This document shows positions 21,634 to 33,372 of a stretch of 64,000 nucleotides of DNA, in pieces (positions within the stretch are counted from its first letter, which is position 1; the number at the start of each line of letters is the position of its first letter). Source of the DNA: Paramecium tetraurelia (Eukaryota; Ciliophora; Oligohymenophorea; Peniculida; Parameciidae); contig NW_001798984.1 of the NCBI RefSeq assembly GCF_000165425.1, positions 64,539 through 128,538 of the forward strand, given 5' to 3'. The notes under the pieces are model-generated. The model worked only from the letters and a program-made list of their open reading frames with translations. It was not told where the DNA came from and did no database searches. Both the position numbers and the translations under genes were made by a program.

Positions 21634-23180
21634 ATGGATCAATTATACTCCCAGATCGAAGAATTAAGTAAAGTTGGATTTCCTACCTAAAAACTTAAAG
21701 AACTTTATCAAACCCATCAAATATCGGATTTATTGGAACTCCTAAAATTCACACAATAGAACAAAGATTAATTCAATAAGACTATTGCTTATCTTGATGC
21801 TCTCTTCTAAGATTCCGATATCTACAAAGAACTTTTAATAAGAGAGAACTCTTTTGAATTTGTTCAAACTTTACTTTCTCATTAAAACAAAAAAGTAAGA
21901 TAATTACTTTCAGAATGCATAGAAAATAATGATTTTGAGTTTGGACAATTGATTTCTAAATTAGTCTAAGAAAAGTCACCATTACTCAATCTAGTACTTT
22001 AAGTCATCTTTTTCCAACTTTCTGATCCTGAATCAGAAGTTGGCTTAAAAGCTCTGAGAGTAATTAAAAAATTGTTCAAATTTGTCGATGAATCTTTAAA
22101 AACGCTATTAAGTAGTGAACTCTTTGTCACTTATATCACCTAAGGATTAAATAACAAAAATGAAGTCATTCAATTGAGATTTGTTGAAATATTGATTTAT
22201 ATAACTAACTTAGATCAAGCTATCCAATAACCTTACAACAATCTATTTAAGATAGTTTTTAAACTCTACAATACTGACGATATTTTGGTTAAATTGAACA
22301 TGATTGAATTGATTGCTGGAATGGGTAATTCAAAATGGAACTCAGAACTTATGGTAAACCAATCCTTTTTTAAGAATATTCTTAATTCCGCATTCACCAA
22401 TAATGACGATTTCTACACTTAAAAATATGAAGTCTTACTAGTAGCCAGAATGCTTAGTTAAAGAGTCATTAAATTTACTCCTATCCTTGAAAAAAACCTA
22501 ATTAAACTATTATCAGTATGGCTATCAACCAATTCAAGTGAATAAATAGAGGGGGCCTTAGAAATTATATCAAGCTTCGTTACATTTACTGAAGGATTCA
22601 ATACTATTATAAAGAATAGTGACTTTTTAATATTATTTTGTAATTTGTTTATTTTATCATAGTCCAATATTTGTATTCAACAAAAGATGTCATAAAACTC
22701 AAAGCTCTTAATTGTTATGTTAGCTTCTTTGTTATAGATTCAACAACACCTAAGCCACCTGGTAAGGTACTTTGGGTGTATTCATTGTTTGGAAATGTTT
22801 CCAAAACATTAAGTTAATTCCACTCAAATGATCAGGTTAGTGAAGCAACTATATATCTGATAAAATAATTGAATACTCCTTTTGGGGAAGTAGAAAAAAC
22901 CATATTAGAATTAACCATGAGTAAACTTTATTTTTATTCTTTAGATTTGTTGGAATGGGATGAAATATTCACTAATATTATTGCCAATTAATAATTATTA
23001 GTATATTTTTCCAAGATTTCTCAAAACAAGGAGATCTTTGATTCAAAGAATCGAGTCAAATAATAGATCATCAATTTATGCACTAATAAATATAAGGCAG
23101 AAGAGTACTAGGAGTATGCTAAAACATTGCAAAACTTAAAATTGTAAAAGGATGTCTAGTACGCTTCAAATGTTTAATGA
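21634..23180 (+). CDS. ARM/HEAT-like helical repeat protein, possibly PSMD5-like
   Basis: About 500 residues beginning MDQLYSQIEELSKVGFPTQ. It is built of paired amphipathic helices (SEVGLKALRVIKKLFKF, EVIQLRFVEILIYITNL, ILVKLNMIELIAGMG), an alpha-solenoid. The order and the motif GMGNSKWNSELMVNQSF are reminiscent of PSMD5/S5b, the base-assembly chaperone of the 26S proteasome, but I cannot confirm it. The frame is continuous for about 1.1 kb; at least one intron near 22760-22790 is needed to reach the C-terminal QVSEATIYLIKQLNTPFGE region and TGA 23178-23180. Confidence 0.6.
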
Positions 23181-23964
23181 ATTTATATAGTATAAAATTA
23201 ATTTAAATATCTACATTTTATTCCAAATTATGATAGAATATGATAATAATAATTATTATTATGAATTATATTTTAACAACTAATAAATATGCATCTTTTT
23301 ACAATAATAACAATTTTAGCTTATAGAAGACAGCTCATTATTGTAATATATTACTAATATAAATTTGTTTGAAATAATTCTTCTTTATGAAGGTAATTTA
23401 ATTTAACACTTAATTCAAACATTAACTATAAAGCTTAAATGAAAAATATTTCTTACTTTTTAATAAATTATTAACACATTAATTAAAATTCTTAAATGGT
23501 GAAGATGTTAAAATAAATCTATTTATTATGGTCTTTTAAATTATAAAACCTAATATTTAAAAGTAGAAATTATAATTTAGATCATTGTTGTATAAATCTA
23601 GATTTTTATAAACTATTTTTTAATCCCATTAATAAATATTCAACTTATAAATGGGATAAAATTAATTAAGAATAAAATAATTAAAATACAAGTTCTAATA
23701 TTTAATTCTTAATATGACTTTTATGATGGTATTTAAAGGTTGAAGATAAATTATTTTATTTATTCTCCCTTATTTCAACTAGTCAATATATTATATTCGA
23801 AAGGAGAGCCTACAATAAAATGGTTAAATCTTACATTTGAACAATTAGACATTGGGTGAAAAAGTAAATCCTTAATTTGTGATTATTGATAAAATAGAGT
23901 TGATAGAGAGGAATCTTTTATATGGAAATATAAATAATTGATTTTATATTAATATCTGTGTTTA
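23181..23964. other. AT-rich intergenic stretch
   Basis: About 780 bp with long A/T runs and no supported coding sequence on either strand. It contains the promoter side of the BCKDH E1-alpha gene. Confidence 0.4.
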
Positions 23965-25294
23965 ATGAAGCACTTTATGAGATTCTCTAAAATAAGCAAT
24001 GCCTTCAAGGAAGTGCCCTCCTAATATGTTTATCAGATCGATCCAATCAAAAACTTTGAACCCATAAAATAGTTCAGAGTAATTGATTTGGAAGGTAATC
24101 TTATTGCTAAGGAATACAATAACATTCCAAAAGAAACACTGAATCAAATCTTTGATTTAATGATAAGTGTAAAGATGTTTATTTTGAAGTTTTTAGATTG
24201 AAGAGATGGACAACCTCCTTTACATGTCTTAAAGATAAGGAAAAATTTCATTTTACATGACATCATTTGGTGAGACAGCAACTACAGTTGGTACCACAGC
24301 TGCGCTCCAACCCTAAGATTTCATCTTCCCATAATATAGAGAACAAGGTAGTTTTATGTGGAGAGGATTCACAATTGAATAAATTGTAAATCAATGCATT
24401 GGAAACCATTTAGATGGTGGAAAGGGGAGATAAATGCCTGTTCATTATGGAAGCAAGGATTTGAACATCGTCACTGTGTCATCACCTTTAAGTAAAATAT
24501 AATTAATTGACGTACTATAGCTACGTAAGTGCCATAAGCAAGTGGGGCTGGATATGGATTCAGAGTCAATGGGGAAAATAAGATTGCAGCCACTTGGTTT
24601 GGAGAAGGAGCAGCTTCTGAAGGAGATTTTCATTCAGCAATGAATTTTGCTTAGACTTTGAAATGCTAAACACTATTTTTATGCAGAAACAATCATTATG
24701 CCATCAGTACACCTACAGATGATCAATTCAGAGGTGATACTATTGCTGGAAAAGCACCAGCTTATGGAATGAGAACATTGAAAATTGATGGTAATGATCT
24801 ATTGGCTGTTTATAATGGAGTCAAATATGCAAGGGAACAAATTATTAAAAATAAAGAACCATTCTTTATTGAATTCATCACTTATAGAGTAATGTTAATA
24901 TCTATTCATTAGATTGGAGATCATTCAACATCAGATCACTCTGTATTGTATAGATCATAAGAAGAAATTGATTCATGGAAATCAGGAAATAATCCAATTA
25001 ATAGATTAGGATTGTTCTTGAAAAAGTAAGGACTCAGATAATTTAATGATGATCATGATAACCAAATTAGAAAAGATGTTAGAAATAGAGTCATTGCTGC
25101 TTTGAAACACGGATCTGAATGTATTTTATTTAAATTTATTCAAAATAGAACAATCACCATCAATTCAAGATTTATTCACTGATGTTTATGATGAAGTATT
25201 ACCTCATCTATAGGAATAATATACTGAATTAAGACAACATTTGACTAAATATAAAGATCAATACCCAATCAATAAATTCAAAGGTGGATTATGA
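23965..25294 (+). CDS. BCKDHA: Branched-chain 2-oxoacid dehydrogenase E1 component, alpha subunit
   Basis: Mitochondrial thiamine-diphosphate enzyme subunit that decarboxylates the 2-oxoacids of Val, Leu and Ile. The N-terminus MKHFMRFSKISNAF is basic, as for import. Family blocks in order: PQYREQGSFMWRGFT, LDGGKGRQMPVHYGSKDLN, VTVSSPL, the ThDP motif FGEGAASEGDFH, CRNNHYAISTP, FRGDTIAGKAPAYGMR, VDGNDLLAVYNG-type KIDGNDLLAVYNG, and the phosphorylation loop YRIGDHSTSDHS, joined by a 24-nt intron. The C-terminus (LTKYKDQYPINKFKGG) matches the human enzyme's end. The residue before the conserved loop His is Asp instead of His. Several micro-introns are present. Assignment is secure. Confidence 0.93.
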
Positions 25295-25692
25295 TTATTT
25301 ACATCTATTACGCACAATAAATATTGTATAAATAATTGATAATTTTGTTCAAATAATTAATATTAAGAAATAAGAAGAAGAACTTTCTACGGATGAAATA
25401 TGAAATACAATTAGAGTTTAACTTGTTTTTAATGTTTCCCTATTAAGATTTCTTCAATATAAAAGATATAATAATTTAGAATCCATATATAGTTGCATTT
25501 ACAATTTCTAAGGATTTAGATATTTACAATTGGAAGAATGTTCAATTCTATTTGTAAAAAGTATGATCGATTTATTTCAGAAAATATCTATCTTGAAAAA
25601 AAATTAAATATATCTTATTTATTATAATAAATTATTTATATATAAATAATAAGTTCAACCAAAGTAAGTGATGAATTCTCTCCTTATTTTTA
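25295..25692. other. AT-rich intergenic stretch
   Basis: About 400 bp. It contains a short plus-strand open frame from ATG 25399 region that continues antisense to the next gene; I judged the minus-strand Cys-rich frame to be the real gene. No other feature is seen. Confidence 0.35.
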
Positions 25693-26391
25693 TCAACTAC
25701 AAAATTTATTAATATCATAAAGACTTTAACCAAGTATACGATAAGGAATACTTAGTAAAAGAATAATATGATGACTGGTTTGTATTTCGTGAGTATATAC
25801 TAATGAAATTCCAGCAATTAACATTAGAATTTGTATTTCTTGAAATTTAGGACTATGAATATTGGCAAAAAGAGGAATGATACTTATTATCATTGTTATA
25901 ACGTAAAAGTATCTTTGACAGTTAGTTACATTCTTCTGAGTACATTTGTCTGGAAATTATTAAAAAATTTCTAAGTTTGAATCACAACTTTTGCACAGTT
26001 CTGAAAAACAAATCTGACAATTTAATCTTTATTCCTCATTTTAAAAACATATTATTTATTTGGAATTGCATTTGTAACACTTTTTGAAACACACTCCGTT
26101 GAGGAATTATTAACATTATTAGCATTTATTAGAGCTATTTTCTTTTTATTTTTGTTGTTGCTTTTTGTAGAATATTGACATTTAGAGATTATCGTGGTTT
26201 TATAAAACATATAATAGTTCACAAGCCGAACAATTCAAGTATGTTTTATTCTCTGAAGCAAATTTAAGCTTTAACTGCATCTGATCAATCAAGATCCTAA
26301 GAGTCTCATCATTTTATGAGACCTTAGCAAGGAGAACATAATCTCTGTTGTTTTTATCAATTATATTTGAATCTAACAAAGGATTTTCCAT
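25693..26391 (-). CDS. Cys-rich zinc-binding-like protein with C-terminal membrane helices
   Basis: A continuous frame from ATG 26389-26391 (MENPLLDSNIIDKNN) to TGA 25693-25695; an alternative 3' splice would end it at 25654. The middle holds closely spaced cysteines: LNCSACELL, NKCQQCQQF, CFKKCYKC, then LNCQICFSELCKSCD. This suggests a treble-clef or RING/IBR-like zinc module, though His ligands are not obvious. Two hydrophobic segments follow (FYVITMIISIIPLFANI and IQILMLIAGISLVY). The layout, zinc module then membrane anchor, resembles membrane-anchored RBR or RING E3 ligases, but the family cannot be fixed by eye. Confidence 0.55.
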
Positions 26392-26652
26392 TAAATTTAA
26401 ATATTTAATTTATGATTTATATAATAATATTATTATATGTTTTAAATAATATTATCAATATTTGTACAACATTCATAATATTAATGTGTATTGTATAATA
26501 TGTATTATCATTAATGAAATTAATAATTGGATTCCACTAAAGTGAATATGGTTGTCTATGCATTGAAAATGAAGTAGAGACAATTAAAAATGAAATATGA
26601 TAAATGAAGTCCGATTCTTAGATGTAAATTAAGAAAATTATTTATGAATATA

Positions 26653-27869
26653 TATGATGGAATTAAAAAATAGCCAATTAAAATAAAATTAATTCCATGC
26701 TATAATAGTAGGTGCTGTTGAATTTTGATTATCTGAGACCAAACCAAAATTTGGTTGATGCTATTGTTCATGATGGTATTTGGAGTTTGCAACTATAAAG
26801 CATAATACATTAAAAGAAAAGAGCGATCTAAGAGTCAAAGGAGAATTTGGGAGAATGTGCCATATGATGCTTATGAAAAGGAAAAGATGGCTGATTTTAT
26901 GAAAGTAGTGACTAAAAATAAGGTTGTCCTACCTTAGAAGTACCTATTTTAGAATAATCTGTTAGTTGGACTGATAGTGATACGTTGAAGATGGTGTATT
27001 GTGGTAAATTTAAGGACAAGAATTACTTAAAAGTTTTGTAATCACATTTGGCTTGGAGAGCTATTCCAAATAATTTCCAGCCTACTGACATCAACATAGC
27101 ATTTTTATAGAAAGGAATAGTTTACACTTTCGGTAGAGATAAACAACAAAGACCCATTATAATTATGAATCTTGAATTGGTGAATCTGAAACAAGTACCT
27201 AATTGAATCAATCTATAGTTCAGTGAAGAAGTCTACATAAATGCTTTGAGCTATTACTTTGGTATCATTAAGAAACACTGTTTTATTCCTGGAAAAGTTG
27301 AGAATTGGGTTTTCATTATGGATACTAAGAAGCTTGGACTTTCTAAGTTCCCCTTCAAGGTATGCTATTGAATCTACTTGTTAGGCCATCCAAATAGCTA
27401 CTAAGACCATGCAGGTGAATTTCTGTGGTTGTTTAGATAAACTTTACTTATTGAATCCATCTAGTTCATTGAGTTTTTCGTGGAAGATGGTTTCTGGTAT
27501 GGCATTTAAATTTGAGAATAGCTGTGGCTGATGCGGATACTATGGAGAAAGTGTAAATGCTTAAGCCTAATGAGTATGCTAAAATTTAAGAGAGAATTGC
27601 AGTTAATCAATTGGAAGAATAATTTGGAGGGACATCTCCAAACCTATCGAAATTCTGGTTACTTTCAAATGCATATCGTTAGGCCACCTATTAATATTGA
27701 TATTCCAGGGGGATATACAGAGGAAATTTTGAAGGCCGTCGAATCTATGAAAACTGCCGAAATTGTAAATTCAGAAGGAAGTACCGTGCATCAGAGGAGG
27801 ATGAAATGAAATTGTAAGAATAAATTTCTAAAGTTACAAATTAAAAAAGATGACGACGATGATGATTGA
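26653..27869 (+). CDS. SEC14-type CRAL-TRIO lipid-transfer protein
   Basis: Binds or transfers phospholipid. The first exons are uncertain (start placed near 26653). A helical N-terminal region (SHLAWRAIPNNFQPTDI) leads into the CRAL-TRIO fold. The core motifs are KQQRPIIIMNLELVN, ENWVFIMDTKKLGLSKFPF and NFCGCLDKLYLLNPSSS. The fold closes with LEEQFGGTSPN and FWPP, the last created by a 25-nt intron splitting the Trp codon. At least six micro-introns of 24-26 nt are needed. Two endings are possible: TGA 27807-27809, or, with another intron, an acidic DDDDD tail ending at 27869. No GOLD domain follows. Confidence 0.8.
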
Positions 27870-27915
27870 TAAAGTATATTAATGAAATTATACATTCCAT
27901 AAATTTAATATTAAT

Positions 27916-30539
27916 ATGAGTTTCTTTAGGTCCAAACAGATGAAATATTATAGTTTAGTCATCCCAAGAGAGAGTGCTTGGGTAGTTATGGATCAATTGG
28001 GAAGACTGGGATAGTTACATATTATAGATTATGATCCTTTATTGCCAATGATGAATAGACCATTTGCCAATTATGTAAAAAGGTACACAAAATCCAGACT
28101 ATTATAGATGTGACGAATCGTTATTTAAATTGAATGGACTTGATGCAATCCTTAAGCAATTCAAAAAAAAACTTATATATTGTGAAGATACGCAAAAGTT
28201 GCTTGATCACTTCAGAGACATATAGAATTCACGGTAAAAACCTGGACATACTTATTTTGATGAATTAGAATAGGAAATAGATAAGAAGAAAAGCAATATT
28301 CAAGAAATGTCAAATAATTTTGTAGAATTTATTAGACAGAGTAGATTCAATTACAGAATAAAAATTAGTATTAGAAAAAGCAAAAGAGATCTTGGGAAAA
28401 TAAATGTTTTCGTAGTAAGTTGAGATTTATAACTTAGATCAACTCCTCATAATCTGAGTGATTATCAACAATTAAAATTTGGACAATTAATCGGAGTTAT
28501 TGATAAAGAGGATGAAACCAGATTCAAAAGAATAATGTTTAGAATCACAAAAGGTAATGCATGGGTTAATATTGTGGATCTTTTGCCTGAAAAATAGCAC
28601 CATTAAATAAAAACATCAATAGATCTGAATAGAGTATTTGTTCTTCTTTAAGCAAGGCATAATAACCAAGATGCTTGTATGTTGTTGTTTATCCTGGAAT
28701 GAATGATTAAAGTACTTTGAAATAGAAATTGCTCAAAGTTTGCGATTCATTTTCTAAAAACAGAATAGAATATCCAAATTCTTAAGAATCTATGGACAAC
28801 AAATTGAGAGAATTATCAATACAGATAAGCGAGGCATAAAGTTTAATTCAAATGACCAAAAAATAATTAGATGTTACTTTAGATGAGTTGGTTAAGGAGT
28901 AGAATGGATGCAATTGCTCTTACTTTGAATAGTTAAGATTATATGTTTTAAAAGAGAAATATCTCTATGTTAATTTAAATTACTTAATGATGTAAGGTTC
29001 AATTTTTACTGGATATTTCTGGTTACCTGAAGGACTTGAAGTTTAAGTTGAAGATAAATTAAGAAATGCTATGTAGAACAGTATCGACAGATTTCCAACT
29101 GGATAAATTCAAGAGTTGAAACCCAAACCAGGAGATCTGGCTCCTACTTATTTTAATCTGAATGAAGTTACAATGCCTTTTTAAGAAATTGTAAATACCT
29201 ATGGAGTACCAAGATATCAAGAAGTAAATCCTGGTTTATTCACAGTGATTACATTCCCATTTCTATTTGGTGTGATGTTTGCAGATATAGCTCATGGTTT
29301 CTTATTGCTATTGTGTGGATTGTATGTGATAGTCTGGAAAAATCAATTAAAGAAAGAGGCAGATTCAATGTTTAATGCAATGATCCCATTTAGATATCTG
29401 TTAGCTCTAATGGGATTGTTTGCATTCTATAATGGATTAATTTACAATGATTATCTCTCAATATCTCTTGATCTTTTTGGCAGTTGTTATTATCCTAAAC
29501 ATGAAGAATGGGAAAGGGAATAGAATTGTGTGTATCCGTTTGGTATTGATCCTGTTTGGTTGGCATCAGGATCAAGTCTAAATTTCATGAATTCCTACAA
29601 GATGAAATTGGCTGTAATTTTAGGAGTAATACACATGTTATTTGGAATTTTAATGAAAGGAGCCAATACTTTATATTTCAGAAATTATTTGGATTTCTTT
29701 TGTGAATTCATTCCCCAATTGTTATTTATGGTTTGTACATTTGGTTGGATGGATTTCCTAATCATAATGAAATGGTTGAATGTGTATCCAAATGGAAAAG
29801 ATCCAAGTATCATTGAAACAATGATTAACCAAGTACTAAAACCTACTGATGAAGCTGAATCTCCAGTATTCCCAAATAATGCTTCTTTATAATTATCTGT
29901 TACGCAGTTATTGACAGTGATTGCTGTAGTTAGTATTCCATGGATGTTGTTTCCAAAGCCCTTAATTTTGGGTTCAGGTCAGAAGAAACATAAAGTATAA
30001 GCAAACGAATAGCAATATCAAAAACTGATCTCTGAAAAGCAAGGATCTGAACTTGAGATTGATCCTTAATAATTTAGAAAGGATTTATAGAATGCTGCTT
30101 CTAGTAGGAGTGTAGATCATTCTGAGTAGGATCATGATTCTGGGGAAATTTGGGTACATTAGATGATCGAAACAATTGAGTTCGTGCTGGGAGGTATCAG
30201 TAATACAGCATCATATCTTCGTTTGTGGGCCTTATCTTTGGCTCATGGATAATTGGCAGAAGTATTCTACGATATGTGTCTTGCAGGGAATTTGGATATG
30301 GGTGGAATAATGGGTGGATTGATGAGTGGGTACTTTTATATTGTGTTTGCATTGTTGACCTTCGGAGTGCTGATGATGATGGATGTGATGGAATGTTTTT
30401 TACATGCATTACGATTACATTGGTATGAATTGGTTTCATTTTTTAAAGGGTGGAATTTTAGAGTAAATTCTATAAGGCTGATGGATATCTATTCGTGGGA
30501 TTTTCATATAACAAAATGTTATAAGAGCATCTTAAATGA
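27916..30539 (+). CDS. V-type H+-ATPase subunit a (Vo sector)
   Basis: The large membrane subunit that forms the proton half-channels of the V-ATPase. The cytosolic N-half starts MSFFRSKQMKYYSLVIPRES, with AWVVMDQLGRLGQLHIIDYD. The C-half carries eight or so membrane helices, including VITFPFLFGVMFADIAHGF, and the block TASYLRLWALSLAHGQLAE that contains the Arg essential for proton transfer. A final 29-nt intron (GTTTCA...TTTTAG, about 30431-30459) joins LRLHWYEL to SKFYKADGYLFVGFSY, so the stop is TGA 30537-30539. Paramecium tetraurelia is known for an unusually large set of a-subunit isoforms that direct pumps to different organelles; which isoform this is cannot be read here. Confidence 0.93.
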
Positions 30540-30606
30540 CTTTATGGAATTTGAGAAGGATATGTAATTATATTATATATTTCATATACGTTTTATAAAT
30601 AAAATA

Positions 30607-32047
30607 ATGAATAGTTATTAATATGACAATGCTCTCTTTACGGTTTAAGTCGCAAGGAAGCATTTCTTCTCAGATAAGATTTACTAACTTTACTTATTTC
30701 AGGATGAAATCGTAATGACTGATGTATGCTCCATTTGATAACTCTAGAACACTTTACGCTAACCCAAATACACCATAAAATTAAATTTGACTACGACAAT
30801 CAATTGGATTGTGTAGGACAACAAAATACTAGCATTCTCATTTACATATAAAAATACTATCAAACCTTTTTATGCTCCAAAGTTACAACTTTTGAAAGAA
30901 ATGATTGCTGGCAGAGTATTTTATACTTCGATCAATGAGTTTTATCAAATCTAAATGGTTGTAGGTAATGGAATGTCAGGCGAAGTATATTAATCCAATA
31001 TTTTGTTTTAGGTTTACAGATGTGTCTCTAACACTGGGGAATATTTTGCAGTTAAAAAATGTGAAAAGATGAAATTAGCATCTCATGAAGGGGGAATTGT
31101 AATCATATCTTCCATAACTCTAGCCTCAATTAATACACGAACTCTCGCTTCTGCAATCTCTCCAACATCCCAACATCCTGAAATTGAAGGAAGTCTATAC
31201 TGACGAATCATATTATTACATTGTGACTGAATTTATCGAAGGCAGAGCTTTAAGCACTGAGTTGCAATCTCGACCCTATGGATTGAGTGTGGCTGAAACC
31301 ATCAAGATTATGCTCTAAATTCTCGATGCCCTTATCTATATTTCAGAGCGAGGGATTATGCACAGAGACATCAATCCCCACAATATTATGAAGTCAGAGC
31401 CCATCAAATTGATCGATTTCGGATTAGCTAGAAAAATCAAGAACCAGTTGATATTTCCAACTTCAGGCACTCCTGGTTACATTGCACCTGAAATCATTAA
31501 CTTTAACAAGGACAAACTCTACGATGACAGAGCAGATGTCTACAGTTTGGGATGTGTGCTTTACAAATTGTAATTACACTCTTTTATTCTTAGGCTAACT
31601 GGGGAGAATCTCTTTCATAAACAAAAAAACATCTTCTAAGAAAATAAAGAGGGCATCTATGAATTAAGAAAGAATTATCAGCATCCTGAAGTTAACTCTA
31701 TCAAAATGGATTCATTATTTATTTTATTACCTTATATGTTAGAAAATGATCCTAATAACAGAATGACAGCCAAAGTATGTAAAATTGTTATTTAAGAAAT
31801 TGATAATAACAATCAATAAATTGAAAAATTAATCAAGAAACTTGTCATTTTTAAATTTTTTTTACTTAGTACTGAAGAAACACATAATGAAAATAAAACT
31901 CCACATAGCATGTCCTCTCATAGTCATAAGAATAAAAAGTAATCAATAGACATGCTCAAAAGATCAGATGACACTTCTTAAAAAGGACATAAAAAATAAT
32001 AACAAACTATGGGTAATCTAAATTTAAGCTTTGCTACTAAAAAATGA
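30607..32047 (+). CDS. Ser/Thr protein kinase with N-terminal extension
   Basis: A Paramecium-style kinase. Residues 1 to about 110 form an N-terminal domain (FTVQVARKHFFSDKIYYL type, possibly PH-like) that precedes the kinase core. The core shows MVVGNGMSGEVY (Gly loop), YFAVKKCEKM (ATP Lys), GIMHRDINPHNIM (catalytic loop), LIDFGLARKI (DFG) and GTPGYIAPEI (APE). The Lys normally two residues after the catalytic Asp is Asn (HRDIN), which is unusual, but Asp and DFG are intact. Introns of 22-27 nt are placed after TD, GE and YK. A Ser/His/Lys-rich tail (HSMSSHSHKNKKQ) ends at TGA 32045-32047. Confidence 0.82.
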
Positions 32048-32350
32048 ATATGAATATTTTTTATTATTCTTGTTTTTTTATTTGATTCATATTATGTTAT
32101 TTTTATTATTTATATATTTATATTGTATTACTTTAATTTTATCATTGTAAAAAAATAATAACTAAAAATAGTAATATTATAATACAAATTTAACCTTAAT
32201 ATTCTTTAATATAATTATATAAGATCTCCCCCTCAAAATTTGATATCACATTAAATCATCACTTTAAGATATATAATCCTAAACAAAATTTCCATTTTTT
32301 TTGATTAGTGAAATACAATTCAAAGATGAATTATAATTTATTAAATATTA
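32048..32350. other. AT-rich intergenic stretch between two kinase genes
   Basis: About 300 bp, dominated by A/T runs, with no coding signal. It presumably carries the terminator of one gene and promoter of the next. Confidence 0.4.
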
Positions 32351-33334
32351 ATGGATTAAAAAAAAGTGGGAAACTATTACTTATTTTATAATAAGTTGCT
32401 TGGCAAAGGAGCTTTGGGAGAAGTTATTGTTGGCCAAAGAATTGCAGATAATAAACTAGTGGCTGTCAAAATTATAAAGAAATAATATCTTGAAGGAAAA
32501 CAAAATTTCGAGAAGTATTATATTTTGTTTGAATCAGAACTGGATTAAAAAGGAGCATTTAAAGAGAAATTGTCATCTAAAAGTCCCTCGATCATAAAAA
32601 TATCATTTAGATGTACGAAGCAAAAGAATCTGGCAATAATATTTACATGTTCATGGAATTAGGAGAATGTACACTCTAGGATTACCAATAAAAACGTACA
32701 TATCATTTTCGCATTTTAAGATAAGTTAACTAATGAAGACGTTAAGAAAATAATGATATAATTGTTGTAAGCCTTACATCACATGGTTAATTTTAAATTG
32801 ACTAATCCATTATAAAACAATAAGGAATATCGCGGAATCTGTCATTTAGACTTGAAACCTTAAAACATTCTCATGATAGGCGATATACCAAAAATAACTG
32901 ATTTTGGAATGTCGATTTAGATGAACAATGATCAACCTTCAGAAATAAGTACCATGACTGAGGAATTAAGTCAAACTCATCACTTCTACTTAGGAAAAGG
33001 CAGTCTAGTATGAATTTATTGATGAAGATAGAAATATATGTCCTATGAGCAATTGCTTGGAGATTAAATACCAGAATTAGAGAAAATAGATGTATGGAGT
33101 CTTGGAGTCATTCTCTATGAAATAGTATATGGAAAGCATCCCTACATTAATACAGGAGGTGGCGTGAATCTGAATTAAATCTTAATAACTTAAATGATAG
33201 AATAGAAAGAAATAGAATTTCCTCACACTAATTATGATAAATGGGTAATAGACTTGTTAAAGGGCATGTTACAATTAGATTACACAAAGAGATTTAATTT
33301 ATAACACTGCCTAAATCACCCTTTTTTAAATTGA
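32351..33334 (+). CDS. Protein kinase with HLD catalytic loop
   Basis: Starts MDQKKVGNYYLFYNKLLGKG. Kinase motifs in order: LLGKGALGEVIVGQ (Gly loop), LVAVKIIKK (ATP Lys), DHKNIIQMYEAKES and YMFMELGEC, then ICHLDLKPQNILMIGD, where the usual HRD Arg is Leu, ITDFGMS, and VWSLGVILYEIVYGKHPY. The C-lobe ends RFNLQHCLNHPFLN at TGA 33332-33334. Introns lie near 32512, 32780 and about 33010. An HLD loop marks it as a non-RD kinase, one that often does not need activation-loop phosphorylation. The overall style resembles ciliate ULK/aurora-like expansions; subfamily not assigned. Confidence 0.8.
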
Positions 33335-33372
33335 TTATTCAAGTTATTAAGTAATTATTTATTTAAATATAT

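Noticed and set aside
24600-24660. GEG in place of GDG in the ThDP motif of BCKDH E1-alpha
   Set aside because: At first it looked like a lost Mg ligand, but the animal BCKDH E1-alpha motif is also GEGAASEGD, so it is normal.
29245-30567. Several apparently separate membrane-protein frames
   Set aside because: They are exonic pieces of one V-ATPase a gene, split only when TAA/TAG are read as stops.
30440-30567. Alternative C-terminus of V-ATPase a ending FEKDM
   Set aside because: A 29-nt intron restores the conserved SKFYKADGYLF end, so the unspliced reading is wrong.
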